A stretch of DNA of 6,301 nucleotides from Mollicutes bacterium (GTDB lineage: Bacteria; Bacillota_I; Bacilli_A; RF39; UBA660): assembly GCA_004552445.1 (NCBI GenBank), contig SFOJ01000037.1, positions 1 to 6,301 on the forward strand, in the 5' to 3' direction. The notes under the pieces were generated by a model, which worked only from the letters and a program-made list of their open reading frames with translations, ran no database searches and was not told the origin of the DNA. The number at the start of each line of letters is the position of its first letter. Within the stretch, counting starts at the first letter, position 1. Position numbers and translations under genes: made by a program. Shown piece after piece: positions 5,517-6,301 of this stretch.

Positions 5517-5585
5517 CAACACAAATACAAGCTTGTTTCTTTTGTTTGAATACGTTCGTTATTGCATTATTGAACGTATTTTTTT
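5480..5585 (+). ncRNA. Candidate small RNA between orphan promoter and terminator
   Basis: This approximately 106-base interval runs from the predicted start of the orphan promoter to the end of a good terminator. It contains a self-complementary ACAAGCTTGT (5527-5536) and has no ORF with a ribosome site. No known RNA family is recognised. The alternative is that it is simply the 3' untranslated region of the lipoprotein gene, whose stop lies about 155 bases before the terminator stem. The ends are approximate. Confidence 0.3.
5549..5585 (+). terminator. Intrinsic terminator after the lipoprotein gene / candidate small RNA
   Basis: AATACGTTC (5549-5557) pairs perfectly with GAACGTATT (5572-5580) around a 14-base loop, and a seven-T run (5579-5585) follows. 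The orientation is plus strand. It ends transcripts from 5205-5393, from the orphan promoter, or both. Confidence 0.8.
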
Positions 5586-5620
5586 GTTTTATATTTAAAA
5601 CATATATAAATTTTAGCATT

Positions 5621-5643
5621 AAAAAACACCTCTTTCAGAGGTG
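5621..5643 (-). terminator. Intrinsic terminator of the adenylate-forming enzyme gene
   Basis: On the minus strand CACCTCT, loop GAA, AGAGGTG (5643-5627) is followed directly by TTTTTT (5626-5621). This 7-bp GC-containing stem with a perfect U-tract lies 21 bases after the stop codon of the minus-strand gene. Confidence 0.9.
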
Positions 5644-5664
5644 CATATTTGTTTTTTAAATAAA

Positions 5665-6301
5665 TTATTTATTCTCTAAATCTCTATAAGCAACTTTACC
5701 AACAGCAGTTTTAGGAAGTGATGTTCTAAATTCATATTCAGTTGGTACAGCATATTTAGCAATATTTTTATAACAATATCTTCTTATTTCTTCTCTTACT
5801 TCTGGTGTGTCTTGTACATTTGATTTAAGAACTATTACAGCTTTAGGAGTTTGACTCTTTATTTTATGAGGTATTCCAACTACTGTACAAGTATCAACAT
5901 ATTTACATTTATTTATTATATCCTCTAATTCAATTGGATAAACATTATATCCATTAGTAATTATCATTCTTTTAAGTCTAGAAGTATAGAAGATAAAACC
6001 ATCTTTATCCATATATCCAAGGTCACCTGTATGTAACCAAGTTCTTCCATCATTATGAATTACTAAAGTTTTTTTTGTTTCTTCATCTTCATTAATATAT
6101 CCCATCATAAGAGTTGGACCAGTTATACATATCTCACCAACATCGCCAACTGATTTTTCAACATCACTATCTGGTTCAAAAATTTTAACAATCATATCAG
6201 GATTTGGAATACCTAAAGTACCCTTGTGATTATTAACATGTTTTTCATCAACTTGCGCAGTACAGCAACAAAATCCACATGCTTCAGAAAGTCCATATCC
6301 T
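5665..6301 (-). CDS. AMP-dependent acyl-CoA synthetase/ligase family, C-terminal part; 5' end outside window
   Basis: On the minus strand the frame stays open to the window edge, giving 211 residues before the TAA at 5667-5665. The ATG at 6195 is internal, because motif residues precede it. Visible adenylate-forming motifs, numbered from the first whole codon at 6300: GYGLSE (1-6), the A5 motif; LHTGDLGYMDKDGF (about 89-102), the A7 motif; RLKRMIITNGYNVYP (about 107-121), the A8 hinge; and LPKTAVGK (195-202), the A10 motif with catalytic K202. The family activates a carboxylate with ATP to an acyl-adenylate and usually passes it to coenzyme A. The substrate pocket is mostly outside the window, so fatty acid, aromatic acid or carrier-protein loading cannot be separated; a fatty-acyl-CoA ligase is the commonest case. 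A short cysteine cluster, GFCCCT (9-14), follows A5. Confidence 0.92.
   Translation of the reverse strand, partial: GYGLSEACGFCCCTAQVDEKHVNNHKGTLGIPNPDMIVKIFEPDSDVEKSVGDVGEICITGPTLMMGYINEDEETKKTLVIHNDGRTWLHTGDLGYMDKDGFIFYTSRLKRMIITNGYNVYPIELEDIINKCKYVDTCTVVGIPHKIKSQTPKAVIVLKSNVQDTPEVREEIRRYCYKNIAKYAVPTEYEFRTSLPKTAVGKVAYRDLENK

Noticed and set aside
5492..5659. 55-codon plus-strand open frame in the 5394-5664 spacer
   Set aside because: No ribosome site precedes the ATG and the frame runs through one strong terminator and into another, so it is unlikely to be translated.
6193..6195. Minus-strand ATG at 6195 as start of the adenylate-forming enzyme
   Set aside because: The frame continues upstream and encodes the conserved GYGLSE motif near the window edge, so the gene is truncated by the window and not short.
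1..6301. CRISPR array, tRNA, rRNA or insertion sequence
   Set aside because: No regularly spaced repeats, cloverleaf-like GC-rich segments, transposase motifs or terminal inverted repeats with target duplications were seen.

Overview
The DNA is very AT-rich, uses ordinary Shine-Dalgarno sites, has A/T-rich promoters and is packed with short intrinsic terminators. Tryptophan is written TGG and no reading frame needs TGA as sense, so the standard bacterial code fits. This points to a low-GC member of the Bacillota (a clostridial or Bacilli-type gut lineage is my inference), not a Mycoplasma. I cannot name the species from the sequence.

Layout: (1) 1-1239, plus strand, is the 3' part of a hybrid sensor histidine kinase (ATPase, receiver and HPt domains), ending in a terminator hairpin that overlaps its stop codon. 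(2) 1244-1410 is a compact regulatory leader: an extended -10 promoter, a 16-codon leader peptide, and an intrinsic terminator whose 5' arm overlaps the end of that peptide, followed by the ribosome site of the next gene. (3) 1411-3792, plus strand, is the centrepiece: one uninterrupted 793-residue protein joining a complete ABC-F ATPase of the ribosome-protection type to a complete APH(3')-like kinase domain. (4) 3799-3829 is a bidirectional terminator between convergent genes. (5) 3813-5054, minus strand, is a DAACS/SLC1-type symporter with changed cation- and substrate-site residues. (6) 5055-5204 is a divergent promoter region with an 8-bp direct repeat. (7) 5205-5393, plus strand, is a 62-residue cysteine-rich lipoprotein behind a G7 ribosome site. 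(8) 5394-5664 carries no convincing gene but holds an orphan promoter-terminator pair (possible small RNA) and the terminator of the next gene. (9) 5665-6301, minus strand, is the C-terminal part of an acyl-CoA synthetase-type adenylate-forming enzyme that runs off the window.

The most interesting unit is 1244-3792. It combines a translation-sensing attenuator with a protein whose first half belongs to a family that dislodges ribosome-targeting drugs and whose second half belongs to a family that phosphorylates aminoglycosides. The simplest reading is an inducible two-mechanism antibiotic-resistance protein. The kinase keeps its catalytic residues but differs at positions that bind aminoglycosides in APH(3')-IIIa, so its real substrate is open. 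The other genes look like ordinary chromosomal neighbours with no shared pathway.
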